Assembly: GCA_017390225.1 (NCBI GenBank)
Contig: JAFPCL010000158.1
Location: 1 to 7,560, forward strand
DNA from: Clostridia bacterium
GTDB lineage: Bacteria; Bacillota; Clostridia; CAKSNL01; HGM11501
Reading direction: 5' to 3'
Length of the DNA: 7,560 nt
In this document: piece by piece, positions 6,166-7,560 of the stretch
How the letters are laid out: each line of letters opens with the position of its first letter
Numbering within the stretch: position 1 is the first letter of the stretch
The notes under the pieces: generated by a model
Databases searched by the model: none
What the model saw: the letters and a program-made list of their open reading frames with translations, nothing else
What the model was told of the DNA's origin: nothing
Position numbers and translations under genes: made by a program

Positions 6166-6201
6166 AATATAAAAATAAAATTTGAAAGGAACTGAAAAAA
6201 T

Positions 6202-6579
6202 ATGACAAAATTTATTCCATTATCAACACTTAAAAATACAACAGCAATAGTAAATTATTGCAAGGAATGTAAAATTCCGATTTTTGTAACACGGAACGGT
6301 GCAGTCGAAATGGTTATTATGGATTCGGATTTTTACGACAATTATTTTGAGCCATATATGCTAAATGGAGAAATTGATATTAATAAAGTTTTGGAATACT
6401 TCCCTCTATTTATGAATATTAAGGATTTAAAAAATACAGGTGAAGTAAGCAAAAAAGTCGCAGAAAGTAAACAAGCGATACATATATTAAAAAACGGAAT
6501 ATCAGAGCTTGTTATTATGAATTTAGATGTGTACAATAGGTATAGAATTAGTGCTTTGAATGGAATTAACACACATTAA
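6202..6579 (+). CDS. Tandem-duplicated Phd/YefM-like antitoxin protein
   Basis: A 125-residue acidic-to-neutral soluble protein formed by two copies of one module. Residues 5-49 and 71-115 align without gaps at an offset of 66, with 16 identities in 45 positions: LKNT (10-13 / 76-79), NG (32-33 / 98-99), E-x-VIM (36-40 / 102-106) and D-x-Y-x-x-Y (43-48 / 109-114). The pattern of an N-terminal strand, a helix, an I-hydrophobic-x-x-(K/R)NG turn, a VIM strand and a D-x-Y helix fits the Phd/YefM fold, whose members bind DNA as dimers and neutralise toxins such as Doc (itself Fic-fold). Single-domain members are usually about 75-90 residues with a C-terminal toxin-binding tail; here that tail seems replaced by the second module. 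GAAAGGA (6184-6190) precedes the ATG. The gene is AT-rich, unlike upstream genes, and sits 110 bp before a fic gene. DNA binding and toxin pairing are inferred. Confidence 0.75.
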   Translation: MTKFIPLSTLKNTTAIVNYCKECKIPIFVTRNGAVEMVIMDSDFYDNYFEPYMLNGEIDINKVLEYFPLFMNIKDLKNTGEVSKKVAESKQAIHILKNGISELVIMNLDVYNRYRISALNGINTH

Positions 6580-6593
6580 CCAAACCAACTCAG

Positions 6594-6638
6594 AATAGTT
6601 ATCGTGCAACTTTTTAAAAAAGATGCACGATAACTATT
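6594..6638. promoter_or_regulatory. 15-bp perfect inverted repeat, probable operator of the fic gene
   Basis: AATAGTTATCGTGCA (6594-6608) is the exact reverse complement of TGCACGATAACTATT (6624-6638). The 15-base centre is itself nearly symmetrical (CTTTTT/AAAAAG), so the whole 45 bp is a dyad. The right arm shares two bases with the -35 box of the fic promoter, so a bound protein would be expected to block RNA polymerase. There is no T tract after the right arm on the + strand, which argues against a terminator for the upstream gene. The Phd-like protein is the obvious candidate ligand, as Phd-family antitoxins autoregulate through palindromes; that is inference. Confidence 0.72.
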
Positions 6639-6666
6639 GACAAACAAAAAAGTTTTGTGGTAATAT
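6637..6666 (+). promoter_or_regulatory. Sigma-A-type promoter of the fic gene
   Basis: TTGACA at 6637-6642 and TAATAT at 6661-6666 are separated by 18 bp, with TG at 6658-6659 giving an extended -10 element. Transcription would begin near 6672, leaving a very short leader that starts almost at the AAGGAGG ribosome binding site (6675-6681). The gene can therefore be expressed separately from the antitoxin-like gene upstream. Confidence 0.72.
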
Positions 6667-6689
6667 ATGGTTAGAAGGAGGAAAAGACT

Positions 6690-7560
6690 ATGGCACTTAA
6701 ATACATTTACGATAGATTACAGGACTATAACATAAACTTTTTTGTTAATGAACTTGTAGAGGCGTCAAAAAATCTTGGTATATTACAAGCTAAAATTGAT
6801 GCTTACAAATTTAACAGCATATTAATACCCATGTTTCATAGAAAAGAAGTTATGTCATCGATGGATATAGAGGGAACACAAAGGACAACCTTGTCTGATA
6901 TATGCGAGCGTGAGGTTGATCCTAAACTTCAAGACGAGAAAGAATCTGTTGAAATTAGAAATCATACAAAAGCGCTTATTTTTGGAGCTGAACATTTAAG
7001 AACTAATAAATTTACCCACTCATTTATTCAAGAAGTACATAAAATTATGTTGACAGATGTAGAAGCACCCAATCCAGACAAGCCTATCGGGAAATACAAG
7101 ATAAATAATAACCAAATCAAAAATGGTGCAGGAACCGTGGTGTTTACTCCTCCGGCGGTATCAGAAACCAAAAAATATATGAATGAATTGATTGATTTTA
7201 CAAATAGTGACTCAAACATTCACCCACTTATGAAAGCTGCTATTATACATTCGCAATTTGAATCCATACATCCGTTCGCAGATGGCAATGGAAGAGTGGG
7301 CAGAATTCTCGTAAGCTTGTACCTATACAAGGCAAATGTTATAAATTTCCCATTTTTCTACATTAGCGAAGCGATAAATCAAGATAAACGGGTATATTAC
7401 AATATGCTTACCAATTCAAGAAATAGTAGTTATGATGAATGGATAAAATATTTTCTTAATAAAATTATTATTCAAACAGAGAAACACACAGAATATATAG
7501 ACTCACTCAACAATTTATACACTAAAACAAAAGGTACAGTGCAGAAAATAATCAATAGCC
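6690..7560 (+). CDS. Fic family protein, class II self-inhibited type (3'-truncated by the window edge)
   Basis: Fic proteins usually transfer AMP from ATP to hydroxyl side chains of target proteins. The first 290 residues are visible and the frame is still open at the edge. The N-terminal part (about 10-95) looks like the Fic/DOC N-terminal domain and contains S57-M-D-I-E61-G62, matching the inhibitory motif (S/T)xxxE(G/N) whose Glu blocks ATP binding; its position before the Fic core makes this class II. The Fic core (about 105-215) has the full catalytic motif HPFADGNGRVGR (194-205) with H194 as the catalytic base, and a plausible flap at GAGTVVFTPP (146-155). The segment after about 255 begins a C-terminal region that in relatives often holds a winged helix, cut here. 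AAGGAGG (6675-6681) precedes the ATG by eight bases. No key residue is missing in the visible part. AT-rich codon use agrees with the gene upstream and not with mutL-spoIVB. Confidence 0.93.
   Translation, partial: MALKYIYDRLQDYNINFFVNELVEASKNLGILQAKIDAYKFNSILIPMFHRKEVMSSMDIEGTQRTTLSDICEREVDPKLQDEKESVEIRNHTKALIFGAEHLRTNKFTHSFIQEVHKIMLTDVEAPNPDKPIGKYKINNNQIKNGAGTVVFTPPAVSETKKYMNELIDFTNSDSNIHPLMKAAIIHSQFESIHPFADGNGRVGRILVSLYLYKANVINFPFFYISEAINQDKRVYYNMLTNSRNSSYDEWIKYFLNKIIIQTEKHTEYIDSLNNLYTKTKGTVQKIINS

Noticed and set aside
6594..6638. Intrinsic terminator of the Phd-like gene
   Set aside because: No T tract follows the right arm and the arm overlaps a -35 box; the operator interpretation fits better, although a partial termination effect cannot be excluded.

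Overview
The window looks like chromosomal DNA from an endospore-forming member of the Clostridia (Bacillota). It carries two sporulation proteins (a PdaA-type spore-cortex deacetylase and the SpoIVB signalling protease), an endonuclease-type MutL followed by MiaA, strong AAGGAGG-type ribosome binding sites and sigma-A-like promoters. All recognised genes are on the + strand. The genus cannot be fixed from this sequence.

Left part (1-3946): the 3' part of mutL overlaps miaA by four bases (ATGA), a classic DNA repair/tRNA modification operon. A consensus sigma-A promoter (TTGACA, 17 bp, TATAAT) begins inside the miaA stop codon. It drives a second unit made of a small YbjN-like protein and a Gfo/Idh/MocA-family NAD(P)-dependent oxidoreductase, closed by a strong intrinsic terminator at 3903-3946.

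Middle (3947-4274): a 328-base non-coding stretch. It holds eight head-to-tail 7-bp units, two perfect hairpins, a duplicated 14-bp unit, and a 10-bp inverted repeat whose right arm is the ribosome binding site of the next gene.

Sporulation pair (4275-6128): a lipoprotein-like PdaA deacetylase and SpoIVB are 9 bp apart and probably co-transcribed. The first makes muramic delta-lactam in spore cortex. The second is the forespore protease that triggers sigma-K activation in species using the canonical pathway. SpoIVB is short at its N-terminus, spo0A is not next to it, and its last ~130 bases differ abruptly in base and codon use from the rest of the gene.

Right part (6129-7560): AT-rich accessory DNA with a toxin-antitoxin-like look. 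A 125-residue protein is built from two tandem Phd/YefM-like modules. It is followed by a 15-bp perfect inverted repeat abutting a good promoter, and then by a Fic-family AMP-transferase-type protein cut by the window edge. The Fic protein carries its own N-terminal inhibitory motif (SxxxEG), so the role of the duplicated antitoxin-like neighbour is open. This is the most interesting part of the window.
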